The notes: a model not told the origin generated them from the letters alone. A stretch of DNA of 64,000 nucleotides from Ralstonia thomasii (GCF_958405895.1 NZ_CATZAR010000006.1); one strand, 5' to 3'. Counted from the first letter of the stretch, positions 1-8,636 are shown. Program-made: numbers and translations.

Positions 1-1
1 C

Positions 2-316
2 CGCGCCGCCGCCAGCCGTGGCGAGGAGCTGGGACTGACCGAAGATGAGGTGCGCTTCTATGACGCTTTGGCCAATAACGAGTCCGCCGTGCGTGAACTC
101 TCCGATGAGACGCTGAAGAAGATTGCGCACGAACTGACCGAGAACCTACGCCAGAACATCACCGTGGACTGGTCAGCGCGCGAAAGCGTGCGCGCGAAGC
201 TGCGACTGATGGTCAAACGGATTTTACGCAAGTACAAGTATCCGCCGGACCAGCAGGAGGGGGCGGTGGAGTTGGTGTTGCAGCAGGCGGAGGCCTTGGG
301 AGAGGCTTGGGTCTGA
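2..316 (+). CDS. hsdR: type I restriction enzyme R subunit, C-terminal end (partial)
   Basis: Only the last 104 codons are in the window; the reading frame is open from base 2 and ends at TGA 314-316. The end reads like the C-terminal helical region of HsdR proteins (key stretch TVDWSAR, then RAKLRLMVKRILRKY and YPPDQQ), which contacts the methylase core of the EcoR124-type complex. HsdR is the ATP-driven translocase and nuclease of a type I restriction system; its motor and nuclease domains lie outside the window. hsdM and hsdS would be expected further left. Its place beside an integrase suggests that it is island cargo. Family identity is fairly sure; activity cannot be judged. Confidence 0.8.
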   Translation, partial: RAAASRGEELGLTEDEVRFYDALANNESAVRELSDETLKKIAHELTENLRQNITVDWSARESVRAKLRLMVKRILRKYKYPPDQQEGAVELVLQQAEALGEAWV

Positions 317-492
317 ATGCTAGTTGCGCTTCCTATTCCCCTTTTTTCTGTGTTCCTAGAGATGTCTCAAGGAGGGCACGCGCTTGCAATAACGCTGTGT
401 CCGCGTCGACCTTGTGCCCATGGAGATTCTCCGCGAGTGTGCTCAATAGTTGGCCCCTTGCAAGTGCGAGTCGCGTTTACAGCGCGCCATTG

Positions 493-2139
493 TCAGTAAC
501 TGTTGTAGAGGTGCGAAAAATCCACCCCTTCAATCTTGAAGAGGTCCATCCCTGCCGCGAGTTCCATCGGGTCGTAGATACGGCGGCCTGCACGCTTCTT
601 TCCATAGCGCCCCGCCATGCCTTCGGGCTGATGGCCCAAGATGCCGTCGAGCTGATATTGCGATAGCTTGCATCGGCCACCGTATTCTTCGAATGTGTGC
701 CGGAAGGAGTGGAAGTTGTAGCGGATATCGTCCACAACATGCTTGTCCAGATACTCGTTGAACCAGGTCGAGAACTGGGCCGTGAGCACGCCATACTTGT
801 TCGGCTTCAGGCCCGGAAAGAGCCACTCCTCTCCGGCCAACTGCATCTGCTCGACATAGCGACCAAAGCCGATTTTCATCAGCTCGCTATGGACGGGGAC
901 TTGACGCTTCGAGACCCTATTCTTGACACCCTGTTCTTCGTGCAAGTCCGTAATGCGCAGGAACATGCGGTTGTTCCAGGTTTGCACGTCACAGACCATC
1001 AACTGGCCAAGCTCCTCCTCGCGCTCACCACCGAAGACCGCGAGCAGTGGCAGCCAGAATGCGGCATCGCCCCCACCCTTGGCGGGCCGCTTGCCTGCGG
1101 TGAACACCTCGGTCTTGAACAAGAGCCGGATGTGCGAGGGCTCAAACGGTTGTTGGTCGTTTTTCTCCTTCGTCGAGACCTTGATTTTGACTTCCGAAAA
1201 AGGGTTGGCCCTCAACGCCGTGAGGCCACTCTCCAGATTCGTCTGCAGGATGGGACGTAACAGCGCAAAAATCGTCTTCACGCGGCTCTTGGAGAGGCCT
1301 TCGTTCTGTTCGAGGTATCGCGCATAGTCGCGAATGTCATCGGCGGTGAGCTCGACCGGCGCACTGTCGCCGGAAAACTTCCGCAGCCGCGCCACCTGTG
1401 ACCGGGCCTCATCAACGGTCTTGGGCTCGGGGTGCCGCTCGCTGGCCCAATAGCCCAGATAGTGGTCCCAGCTGTCATTCTCACCGGGGGCGGCGGGCAT
1501 GTCAGGGGTGGGTACCTCGATGCCCCGCAGCCGGTCTAGCTGACTCTTGATGACCTGTAGGTCGGCCTGCATCAGTTGCAGAGTGTAATGCTGCAGCAGG
1601 CCGGGCTCCGCCGTGGCGGCGTCGAAGCCCTCGGTTGCCAGCATGTCATCGGTGTTGTGCTCGGCGTACGATGTGTCCTGAATCGCGCACGCGTCCTCGA
1701 GCGCCTGCAGTTCCTGCCCGAGCTCGGCGCGGCGTGCCTGCAGGTCGGCGAGCGTTTTGGGGCGCTCGTCTTCGTCCGTGTCGAGAATCGCAGCCTTATA
1801 GCGCTCGATGAGCGATGGAATCATCCAGCGCTCGAGCTTCTGTGGTTGCTCATCGTGGGCGGCTTCACTTGTGTGCGGTATCTCGTCTGCCGCGTCAGTC
1901 GTGGGCGGCGTCTCGTCTGCGACCTGCAGTTTGGCCTCGTGGGTCGCGAAGAGATTGTCAGCCTCCACGGACAGCTTGCGGGCGCGTTTGGCGGCAGTCT
2001 TGTAATCGGGCGTGCCTAGGGAGGCGGTGATGACCGGCTTGCCGATTGAAGCTTGGAGGTGCTTGGGGACCGGGCGCCGGAACTGCCACTTTTCGCTGTC
2101 GGGCCGTTTGTAGAGGTATTGTTGCAAGGCTTTGTCCAC
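493..2139 (-). CDS. tyrosine-type site-specific integrase
   Basis: This 548-residue tyrosine recombinase has the N-terminal domain seen in large island integrases (YLYKRPDSEKWQFRRPVP near residues 8-25), a long acidic linker, a core-binding domain and a C-terminal catalytic domain. Catalytic residues are visible: Arg in GGEREEEL, Lys in the KNRVSKRQVPV strand, H-S-F-R near residue 477, LGH near 503 and the tyrosine of AGRYG near 512. It should cut and rejoin DNA at an att site, forming a covalent 3'-phosphotyrosine. It reads away from the tRNA fragment at 2302-2344 and sits between that and hsdR, so it marks the right end of an integrated element. All catalytic positions look intact. Confidence 0.9.
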   Translation of the reverse strand: MDKALQQYLYKRPDSEKWQFRRPVPKHLQASIGKPVITASLGTPDYKTAAKRARKLSVEADNLFATHEAKLQVADETPPTTDAADEIPHTSEAAHDEQPQKLERWMIPSLIERYKAAILDTDEDERPKTLADLQARRAELGQELQALEDACAIQDTSYAEHNTDDMLATEGFDAATAEPGLLQHYTLQLMQADLQVIKSQLDRLRGIEVPTPDMPAAPGENDSWDHYLGYWASERHPEPKTVDEARSQVARLRKFSGDSAPVELTADDIRDYARYLEQNEGLSKSRVKTIFALLRPILQTNLESGLTALRANPFSEVKIKVSTKEKNDQQPFEPSHIRLLFKTEVFTAGKRPAKGGGDAAFWLPLLAVFGGEREEELGQLMVCDVQTWNNRMFLRITDLHEEQGVKNRVSKRQVPVHSELMKIGFGRYVEQMQLAGEEWLFPGLKPNKYGVLTAQFSTWFNEYLDKHVVDDIRYNFHSFRHTFEEYGGRCKLSQYQLDGILGHQPEGMAGRYGKKRAGRRIYDPMELAAGMDLFKIEGVDFSHLYNSY

Positions 2140-2227
2140 TGGGTGACCTATCGAGGCGGATTCGTACGCAAATTGCTACGGTCCGTTGTTACGGTCGACA
2201 AGCGGAAAAACTTTAGCCAGCACCCTG

Positions 2228-2252
2228 GAGACCCTTATAAATCAAGGGTCTC
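2228..2252. repeat. inverted repeat upstream of integrase gene
   Basis: A perfect 9-base inverted repeat (GAGACCCTT / AAGGGTCTC) has a 7-base AT-rich centre. It lies between the integrase start at 2139 and the tRNA fragment, where integrase arm sites or an autoregulatory operator are expected. The function is an inference from place. Confidence 0.5.
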
Positions 2253-2259
2253 GGAAAGC

Positions 2260-2295
2260 GAAAGGCCGCTGGTCCTTGCGGAGCAGCGGCCTTTC
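2260..2295. terminator. 12-bp hairpin beside the att fragment
   Basis: A perfect 12-base stem (GAAAGGCCGCTG / CAGCGGCCTTTC) with a 12-base loop ends in CCTTTC on the plus strand. It could stop transcription between gyrB and the integrase or be a recombination site. The T-tract is poor, so the terminator call is tentative. Confidence 0.4.
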
Positions 2296-2301
2296 AGTGA
2301 G

Positions 2302-2344
2302 TGGTGGCGAATCAGGGACTCGAACCCTGAACCGGCGGATTATG
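2302..2344 (-). other. 3' half of a tRNA gene, probable attachment-site core
   Basis: Read on the minus strand this is the CAU-AA end of an anticodon loop, the 3' anticodon strand TCCGC, a 5-base variable loop CGGTT, a perfect T arm (CAGGG, loop TTCGAGT, CCCTG), the acceptor strand ATTCGCC, A and an encoded CCA. The matching 5' half (it would begin GGCGAAT) is absent from 2345-2420. The CCA end points to the integrase 163 bases away. It is best read as the att core of an element that targets this tRNA gene. The anticodon looks like CAU, so a Met or Ile2 tRNA, but this is uncertain. Confidence 0.75.
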
Positions 2345-2407
2345 GTTCTGTTGGCCCTAACCAATATTTGTGAGTTTTCTCAACTGCTCTGAGCAGCGTA
2401 CAGCTAA

Positions 2408-4936
2408 TCAAACATCAATATTCCGCGCCACCAACGCATTGCTCTCAATGAAGTTCCGGCGCGGCTCCACGTCGTCGCCCATCAGGGTGGTGAAGATCTG
2501 GTCCGCGGCAATGGCGTCTTCAATCTGCACGCGCAGCAGGCGGCGCTGGGTGACGTCCATGGTGGTTTCCCACAGCTGTTCGGGGTTCATTTCGCCCAGG
2601 CCCTTGTAGCGCTGGCGGCTCACGCCGCGCTCGGCTTCGCTCAGCAGCCACGTCATGGCGGCGTGGAAGTCGGCAACGTTCTGCTCGCGCACCTTGTCGC
2701 CGGTGCCGCGGCGCACCTTGGCGCCGTCGCCAATCAGGCCCTGGAAGGTGGCGGCGGTGCTTGAGAGCGCGGTGTAGTCGGCGCCGGCCACAAAGTCGGC
2801 GTCGATGTGGCTGAGGCGCTGGTTGCCGTGCTGGCGGCGGACGACCATGATGCGGTACTTCTCGGTCTTCTCGTCGTACTGCATGAAGGCGTCTGCGGTG
2901 GCGCCGCCGTTGGCGCTGCTGGCGTTGCCTTGCATTTCCAGCAGGCGGGCCTTGAGCGTGCGGGCGCTGGCTTCGGCTGCGGCTTCGTTGGACAAGTCCA
3001 GCGACACGCCTTCGGCAATGGCGCGCAGGGCGTCGGCGTCAATCACGCGAGACAGGCGCTCGATCACGCCGCGGCTGAGCTGGTACTGGCGTGCGAGTTC
3101 GGCCAGGGCGTCGCCGGCAATCTCGGTGCCGTCGGGGCGCACGAGCACGGCGGTGTCCAGCGCCTGGCGCACGAGGTAGGCGGCCATCTCGACGTCGTCT
3201 TTGATGTAGCGCTCTTCCTTGCCGTGCTTGATCTTGTAGAGCGGCGGCTGGGCGATGTACACGTGGCCGCGCTCGATGATCTCGGGCATTTGGCGGTAGA
3301 AGAACGTGAGCAGCAGCGTGCGGATGTGCGAGCCGTCCACGTCAGCATCGGTCATGATGATGATGCGGTGGTAGCGCAGCTTGTCGAGGTTGTAGTCGTC
3401 TTTGCCAATGCCGGTGCCCATGGCGGTGATGAGCGTGAGCACTTCCTGGCTGGAGAGCATCTTGTCAAAGCGCGCGCGCTCGACGTTCAGGATCTTGCCC
3501 TTGAGCGGCAGGATTGCCTGGAACTTGCGGTCGCGGCCCTGCTTGGCCGAGCCACCTGCGGAGTCACCCTCGACGATGAAGAGTTCTGACAGCGCGGGGT
3601 CTTTCTCCTGGCAGTCGGCCAGCTTGCCGGGCAGGCCCATGCCGTCGAGCACGCCCTTGCGGCGCGTCATTTCGCGGGCCTTGCGGGCGGCTTCACGCGC
3701 GCGGGCGGCTTCAACGATCTTGCCGCAGATGATCTTGGCGTCGACGGGCGTTTCCAGCAGGAAGTCGCTCAGCGCCTTGGCGACGACTTCTTCCACCGGC
3801 AAGCGCACTTCCGACGAGACGAGCTTGTCCTTGGTCTGCGAGCTGAACTTGGGCTCCGGCACCTTGACGGACAGCACGCAGGTCAGGCCTTCGCGCATGT
3901 CGTCGCCCGAGGTGTCGACCTTGGCCTTCTTGGCGATCTCGTTGTCGGCGATGTACTTGTTGATGACGCGCGTCATGGCGGCGCGCAGGCCCGTGAGGTG
4001 GGTGCCGCCGTCACGCTGCGGGATGTTGTTGGTGAAGCAGAGCACCTGTTCGTTGTAGGCGTCGTTCCACTGCATCGACACTTCTACGGCCACGCCGTCT
4101 TTCTCGCCTGCGGCAAAGAAGATGGTGGGGTGCAGCACGGTCTTGTTCTTGTTGATGTACTCAACGAAGCCCTTCACGCCGCCCGAGAAGGCGAAGTCTT
4201 CTTCCTTGCCGGTGCGCTGATCGGTCAGCCGGATGTGCACGCCGTTGTTCAGGAACGAAAGCTCGCGAATCCGCTTGGAGAGGATCTCGTAGTGGTATTC
4301 GACGTTGGTGAAGATCTCTTCGTCGGCCAGGAAGTGCACTTCGGTGCCGCGCTTGTCGGTGGTGCCCAACACGCGCAGCGGCGAGACCTCCACCATCTGG
4401 CCGTCCGGCCCTTGCACCGTTTCGATCGGGCGGTTTTGCGGAACGCCCTGTGCAAACTCGATGTAATGCACCTTGCCACCCTGGCGCACCGTCACCTTCA
4501 TCCACTTCGACAGACCGTTCACGCACGACACGCCAACGCCGTGCAGGCCGCCCGACACCTTGTAGCTGTTCTGGTTGAACTTGCCACCGGCGTGCAGCTC
4601 GGTCATGGCGATCTCGGTCGCGCTGCGCTTGGGCTCGTGCTTGTCGTCAAACTTGATGCCGGTCGGAATGCCACGGCCGTTGTCGATCACGGAGATGGAG
4701 TTGTCCGTGTGGATGGTGACCTGGATCTCGGTGCAATGCCCGGCCAGTGCTTCGTCGATGGAGTTGTCCAGCACCTCGAACACGAGGTGGTGCAGGCCGG
4801 TGCCATCCGAGGTGTCGCCGATGTACATGCCCGGCCGCTTGCGTACCGCCTCCAGGCCTTCCAGGATCTGGATCGAGGCGGCGTCATAGCTGTTGGCCTC
4901 GACGGGGGTGGATTGCGGTTTCTGCTCTTCGGTCAT
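2408..4936 (-). CDS. gyrB: DNA gyrase subunit B
   Basis: This 842-residue subunit is the ATPase half of gyrase, which introduces negative supercoils with GyrA. The N-terminal GHKL ATPase shows RKRPGMYIGD, DNGRGIP and GGLHGVG. The middle transducer domain is followed by the TOPRIM domain with EGDSAGG and DADVDGSHI, and the tail has QRYKGLGEMNP. It is slightly longer than the E. coli protein (804 residues) because of extra sequence in the C-terminal part, around 615-690. The ATG at 4936 fits the usual start (MTEEQKP...). It is the third gene of the dnaA-dnaN-gyrB group, all on the minus strand and moving away from the origin. Confidence 0.98.
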   Translation of the reverse strand: MTEEQKPQSTPVEANSYDAASIQILEGLEAVRKRPGMYIGDTSDGTGLHHLVFEVLDNSIDEALAGHCTEIQVTIHTDNSISVIDNGRGIPTGIKFDDKHEPKRSATEIAMTELHAGGKFNQNSYKVSGGLHGVGVSCVNGLSKWMKVTVRQGGKVHYIEFAQGVPQNRPIETVQGPDGQMVEVSPLRVLGTTDKRGTEVHFLADEEIFTNVEYHYEILSKRIRELSFLNNGVHIRLTDQRTGKEEDFAFSGGVKGFVEYINKNKTVLHPTIFFAAGEKDGVAVEVSMQWNDAYNEQVLCFTNNIPQRDGGTHLTGLRAAMTRVINKYIADNEIAKKAKVDTSGDDMREGLTCVLSVKVPEPKFSSQTKDKLVSSEVRLPVEEVVAKALSDFLLETPVDAKIICGKIVEAARAREAARKAREMTRRKGVLDGMGLPGKLADCQEKDPALSELFIVEGDSAGGSAKQGRDRKFQAILPLKGKILNVERARFDKMLSSQEVLTLITAMGTGIGKDDYNLDKLRYHRIIIMTDADVDGSHIRTLLLTFFYRQMPEIIERGHVYIAQPPLYKIKHGKEERYIKDDVEMAAYLVRQALDTAVLVRPDGTEIAGDALAELARQYQLSRGVIERLSRVIDADALRAIAEGVSLDLSNEAAAEASARTLKARLLEMQGNASSANGGATADAFMQYDEKTEKYRIMVVRRQHGNQRLSHIDADFVAGADYTALSSTAATFQGLIGDGAKVRRGTGDKVREQNVADFHAAMTWLLSEAERGVSRQRYKGLGEMNPEQLWETTMDVTQRRLLRVQIEDAIAADQIFTTLMGDDVEPRRNFIESNALVARNIDV

Positions 4937-5010
4937 GTCGTTCTGCTCGCTGCCATGGGCGCGGAAATGGTTATCTCAACGCACACAGCGGGGTTGCTTA
5001 AAAACGGCGA

Positions 5011-5038
5011 AGGGGCGGATCGTCACGATCCAGCCCCT
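5011..5038 (-). terminator. hairpin between dnaN and gyrB
   Basis: On the minus strand a GC-rich stem (AGGGGC-T-GGATCG / CGATCC-GCCCCT, one bulged base, TGA loop) is followed six bases later by TTTTTAAG. It lies in the 128-base gap between the dnaN stop and the gyrB start and may end or attenuate the dnaN message before gyrB. Confidence 0.55.
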
Positions 5039-5064
5039 CGTCTTGCTCTGGGTGCAGCGGTGCG

Positions 5065-6180
5065 TCAAATGCGCATCGGCATGACGACGTACTTGAAGGT
5101 GTCGTCGTCGGGCAGGGTGATGAGTGCGCTCGAATTGGAGTCGCCCAGGCTCACCTGCACTTTTTCGGCCTTGAGGTTGGCCAGCACGTCCAGCAGGTAG
5201 GTGACGTTGAAACCGATATCCAGTGCATCGCCCTGGTAGTCGATTTCGAGTTCTTCCTGCGCTTCTTCCTGGTCAGCGTTGGTGGAGCTGATCTTCAGGA
5301 CGTTGGTGTCGAGCATGCAGCGCACGCCCTTGAACTTGTCGGTGGTCAGGATGGCCGTACGTTGCAGCGCCTGCTGCAGGAAGGCACGGTCGATCGTGAA
5401 GCTGTTGCGGTAACCCTTCGGGATCACGCGCTGGAAATCCGGGAACTTGCCTTCGACCAGCTTGGAGATCAGCTCGATATTGCCGAAGGTGAACTTGACC
5501 TGGTTGGAGGCCAGTTGCACCGAGACGGGATCGTCCACGTCTTCCAGCAGGCGTTGCAGCTCGAGGATGGTCTTGCGCGGGATGATGACTTCCTGACGGC
5601 CGCCGGCGCCTGCCGGTTGCTCGCCGGTTTCGACGCCGCAGTAGGCCAGGCGGTGGCCGTCGGTGGCGACGGCCATGACTTGCTTGCCGTCCACCACCAG
5701 CAGCATGCCGTTGAGGTAGTAGCGGATGTCTTGCTGGGCCATCGCGAAGTGCACCATCGCCAGCAGGTGCTTGAGCGTCTTCTGCGGCAGCGTGATGCGG
5801 GCACCGAAATCGGTCGCCTCTGCGACGGTCGGGAATTCTTCGGCGGCCAGCGTCTGCAGCGCAAAGCGGCTCTTGCCGGATTGCACCGTCATGCGCTTGT
5901 CGTTGAGCGTGAGGGCAACTTCGCCGTCGGGCATGGCACGCAGGATGTCGACCAGCTTGCGCGCGGCCACGGTGGTGGCAACGTCGCCCGCGCCGGCGCC
6001 GCAATCGGCGTGCGTGGTGATCTGGATTTCGATGTCGGTGGACAGGAAGGAAACCCGTTCACCTTGCTTGGTGATCAGCAGATTGGCCAGGATCGGCAGC
6101 GTGTGTCGGCGTTCCACGATGCCGCTCACGATTTGCAGCGGACGCAGCAGGTTGTCTCGCGAGGTTTTGACCAATTGCAT
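5065..6180 (-). CDS. dnaN: DNA polymerase III beta subunit (sliding clamp)
   Basis: The 371-residue beta clamp makes a ring dimer that holds polymerase III and other proteins on DNA. The protein begins MQLVKTSRDNLLRPLQIVSG and ends VMPMRI, both typical. The start at 6180 is chosen over upstream codons because it matches the family N-terminus and is preceded by AAGGATCG as a ribosome site. The frame stays open 26 codons upstream but that stretch is not clamp-like. It is separated from dnaA by a terminator and has its own promoter (see 6263-6309), so it is probably transcribed apart from dnaA. Confidence 0.97.
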   Translation of the reverse strand: MQLVKTSRDNLLRPLQIVSGIVERRHTLPILANLLITKQGERVSFLSTDIEIQITTHADCGAGAGDVATTVAARKLVDILRAMPDGEVALTLNDKRMTVQSGKSRFALQTLAAEEFPTVAEATDFGARITLPQKTLKHLLAMVHFAMAQQDIRYYLNGMLLVVDGKQVMAVATDGHRLAYCGVETGEQPAGAGGRQEVIIPRKTILELQRLLEDVDDPVSVQLASNQVKFTFGNIELISKLVEGKFPDFQRVIPKGYRNSFTIDRAFLQQALQRTAILTTDKFKGVRCMLDTNVLKISSTNADQEEAQEELEIDYQGDALDIGFNVTYLLDVLANLKAEKVQVSLGDSNSSALITLPDDDTFKYVVMPMRI

Positions 6181-6262
6181 GAAGGCGATCCTTGGCTTGA
6201 GAGGTGACACCGCGCGCGCCCCAGCCTCGGCCACATGGCCAGGTGCCTGCAGGAGCATTCGC

Positions 6263-6309
6263 GATTAACCCAAAGTTGTTGTAAATCAAGGGGTTAATCA
6301 CAAATTATA
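6263..6309 (-). promoter_or_regulatory. dnaN promoter with overlapping palindrome
   Basis: A perfect TATAAT -10 box lies on the minus strand at 6304-6309. Just downstream, across the expected transcription start, is a 9-base inverted repeat (GATTAACCC at 6263-6271 and GGGTTAATC at 6291-6299). No good -35 is visible. The palindrome is placed like an operator; the factor is unknown. Confidence 0.6.
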
Positions 6310-6369
6310 CCGCAAATAAGGGGGCGCTGGATAGCGTCACGCGCGCGGCAAATATGTCTATTGTGCATG

Positions 6370-6398
6370 AAAAGACGCCCGCATTCGAGCGGGCGTCT
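6370..6398 (-). terminator. dnaA intrinsic terminator
   Basis: On the minus strand a perfect 10-base stem (AGACGCCCGC / GCGGGCGTCT, loop TCGAAT) is followed by TTTTC. It lies 60 bases after the dnaA stop. Confidence 0.85.
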
Positions 6399-6456
6399 GT
6401 CGAGGCTTGATTCAGGGCGAATGGCGCTGCCATGCGCTCTGGTGACCATCGCGCGG

Positions 6457-8007
6457 TCAGCCCTTGAGCGTTTGCTCCAGCACGTGCAACTCGTGGTTGA
6501 GCTGGGCGTCCTTGGTGCGCTCGTCGGCGATCTTTCGTACGGCGTGCAGCACCGTGGTGTGGTCGCGTCCGCCGAACAGTTCGCCAATCTCGGGCAGGCT
6601 CTTCTGCGTGAGTTCCTTGGCCAGATACATGGCGATCTGACGCGGGCGCGCGATGTTGGCCGGCCGCTTCTTGGAGTACATATCCGCGACCTTGATGTTG
6701 TAGAAATCCGCGCAGGTCTTCTGGATGTTTTCCACCGAAATTTGGCGGTTCTGCACCGTCAGCAGGTCTTTGAGCGCCTCCCGCGTGACCTCGATCGTGA
6801 TCTCTTTGCCGTGGAAGTTGGAGTACGCCAGGATCTTGCGCAGCGCGCCTTCCAGCTCACGCACGTTCGAGCGCAGGTGCTTGGCCACGAAGAAGGCCAC
6901 CTCTTCCGGCACGGTCACGTTCTCTGCCTGCGCCTTCTTCATCAGAATCGCAACGCGCATCTCCAGCTCGGGCGGCTCGATCGCCACGGTCAGGCCGGAG
7001 TCGAAGCGCGAGATCAGGCGGTCGTCGATGCCGGTGATCTCTTTCGGATACGTATCGCTGGTGATGATGACCTGCGCCCGGTTGGCGATCAGCGCCTCGA
7101 ACGCGTAGAAGAATTCTTCCTGCGTGCGGTTCTTGCCCGAGAAGAACTGGATGTCATCGATCAGCAGCAGATCGAGCGAGTGGTAGTAGCGTTTGAAATC
7201 GTCGAACGCCTTGCGCTGGTACGCCTTCACCACATCCGACACGTACTGCTCCGCATGGATGTAGCGGATGCGCGCGCGCGGGTTCTCCATCAGCATGAAG
7301 TTGCCGATGGCATGGATCAAGTGCGTCTTGCCCAACCCCACCCCGCCGTACAGGTACAGCGGGTTGTACGACTTGCCGGGGTTGTTGGCGACCTGGATAG
7401 CCGCGGCGCGCGCCAACTGGTTCGCCTTACCGGTGACGAAGTTGTCGAACGTCAGGATCTGGTTCAGCCGCGAGCGCTCATGCACGGAATCGTCCACGTG
7501 CGCCTGCGGCGGCATGCGGTACGACCGGGCGCTGACCTCGGCGGCGTCCATCACGGGCACATCGATATCGGCGGCGGCATGGCTGGCCGTTGCGAGTACC
7601 GCTTCGCGATACGCCTGCTGCGCAGGGCGCGGCGTGGCCGCATCATGCGCAACGCCGTTGCCGGCCGGCATGGCATGCCGCGATTGAACCGCTTGCGCAC
7701 CGAGGGGTTGCATCGGCACCGGCGCGAGCGACGGCTGGAGGGCCGCCTGGCGCTGGCCGGCGGTCGGGTCGAGCACGAACTGCACGTCGACCGTCGCCTC
7801 CCAGTAGTCGCACGCGAGCGACTGGATGCGGCCCGAGAACTGGCTCTTGACCCAGTCGAGCTTGAAACGGTTGGGCGCGGCAATCCGCAGCGTGCACGCC
7901 TGCTCGTCAAACGACAGCGGCGTCAGCGGCTTGATCCACGTCTTGAATTGTTGCGGCGTCAGCTCACTCTCGAGTTGAGCGGACGCCGCATGCCAGAAAT
8001 CCTGCAT
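6457..8007 (-). CDS. dnaA: chromosomal replication initiator protein DnaA
   Basis: This 516-residue initiator binds DnaA boxes, oligomerises with ATP and opens the origin. Domain I begins MQDFWHAASAQLE. A long low-complexity linker (about 90-180) follows. The AAA+ domain has the P-loop GGVGLGKTH and Walker B LLIDDIQFF. Domain IV ends with the DNA-binding signature GRDHTTVLHAVRKI. The ATG at 8007 gives the family N-terminus; the frame runs 105 codons further upstream into the DnaA-box region but that part is not protein-like. The gene reads away from the origin, and its putative promoter overlaps a DnaA box. Confidence 0.98.
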   Translation of the reverse strand: MQDFWHAASAQLESELTPQQFKTWIKPLTPLSFDEQACTLRIAAPNRFKLDWVKSQFSGRIQSLACDYWEATVDVQFVLDPTAGQRQAALQPSLAPVPMQPLGAQAVQSRHAMPAGNGVAHDAATPRPAQQAYREAVLATASHAAADIDVPVMDAAEVSARSYRMPPQAHVDDSVHERSRLNQILTFDNFVTGKANQLARAAAIQVANNPGKSYNPLYLYGGVGLGKTHLIHAIGNFMLMENPRARIRYIHAEQYVSDVVKAYQRKAFDDFKRYYHSLDLLLIDDIQFFSGKNRTQEEFFYAFEALIANRAQVIITSDTYPKEITGIDDRLISRFDSGLTVAIEPPELEMRVAILMKKAQAENVTVPEEVAFFVAKHLRSNVRELEGALRKILAYSNFHGKEITIEVTREALKDLLTVQNRQISVENIQKTCADFYNIKVADMYSKKRPANIARPRQIAMYLAKELTQKSLPEIGELFGGRDHTTVLHAVRKIADERTKDAQLNHELHVLEQTLKG

Positions 8008-8343
8008 CGTTATCGTTAGGTGTTTGACCGGCGCCACACGCGTCTGATGACGTCCCCGGGAGGGCCGGCCGCCGGGCTCCTGGCTGTGGCCAGAAACCGG
8101 GTGGCTTTCGTTATTGGAACGGGATTGTACCCCTGGCCGAAAGTTATCCACAAAGGATAAGTCTGTGGATAACCTGTGGACCCGCTGTGAGTAGCGGTGG
8201 ACAACCGATTTTATTGACCTCCCGCAAACCCAATCCCGGCAAGCCTTTGCGCAGAGGACCCCAAGCCGCACAAGGCGCTGGGGACAACTCGTCGCCGGGT
8301 GGATTTCGGTCGCGGGGCGCACGTTATCCCCAGTCAGTCAGGC
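8008..8343. other. chromosomal origin region (oriC) with DnaA boxes
   Basis: The gap between divergent dnaA and rpmH holds two perfect DnaA boxes facing each other, TTATCCACA at 8144-8152 and TGTGGATAA at 8164-8172. Weaker ones are TTATCCCCA at 8324-8332 and reverse-strand TTGTCCACC (8196-8204) and TTGTCCCCA (8279-8287). A short AT-rich patch (CCGATTTTATTGACC, 8205-8219) could help unwinding. The dnaA/rpmH junction is the usual beta-proteobacterial origin site. The exact borders and the unwinding element are not defined by sequence alone. Confidence 0.8.
8124..8152 (-). promoter_or_regulatory. putative dnaA promoter overlapped by a DnaA box
   Basis: On the minus strand TACAAT at 8124-8129 is a fair -10 box. 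A 17-base spacer places the -35 at 8147-8152 (TGTGGA, poor match), inside the perfect DnaA box 8144-8152. This geometry suggests that DnaA represses its own gene, as known in E. coli. Confidence 0.5.
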
Positions 8344-8372
8344 TTGACAGAAGTGGAAAATGCCGTTTAAAT
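8344..8372 (+). promoter_or_regulatory. rpmH-rnpA operon promoter
   Basis: A perfect -35 TTGACA (8344-8349), a 17-base spacer and TTAAAT (8367-8372, 4 of 6) form a strong sigma-70 promoter. It leaves a leader of about 255 bases before rpmH, in which I see no gene. Confidence 0.7.
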
Positions 8373-8636
8373 GCCGGGTTCTGCGATGCGCAGCAGGGGA
8401 GCGCACGCTTGTTCGTGTCAGATGCGGGGCGAGAAACACTTCGTCGCGACTGATCCGGCTTAGGCCCGATGCCCTCGGTGCCCGATGTTCCGGTGACACC
8501 CTAGACCTGAACAACACAGCGCACGGCGGTCTGCGTGGGCGATTTCTCTGACTGAATCGACACCAGGCCGCAGGGGCAGCCCTAGGCCCGGCGCGTGCGG
8601 CGATGTCCGCACCACCCATTAACAAGAGAGTGCATC

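Noticed and set aside
2..316. A new defence system at the left edge
   Set aside because: Only the tail of an ordinary type I restriction subunit is inside the window; nothing further can be supported.
2053..2373. Plus-strand frame containing WWRIRDSNPEPADYGS
   Set aside because: That peptide is the well-known false translation of the tRNA 3' end on the opposite strand.
6361..8019. Long plus-strand open frame of 552 codons opposite dnaA
   Set aside because: Antisense shadow of dnaA in GC-rich DNA; His/Arg/Val-rich with no family likeness.
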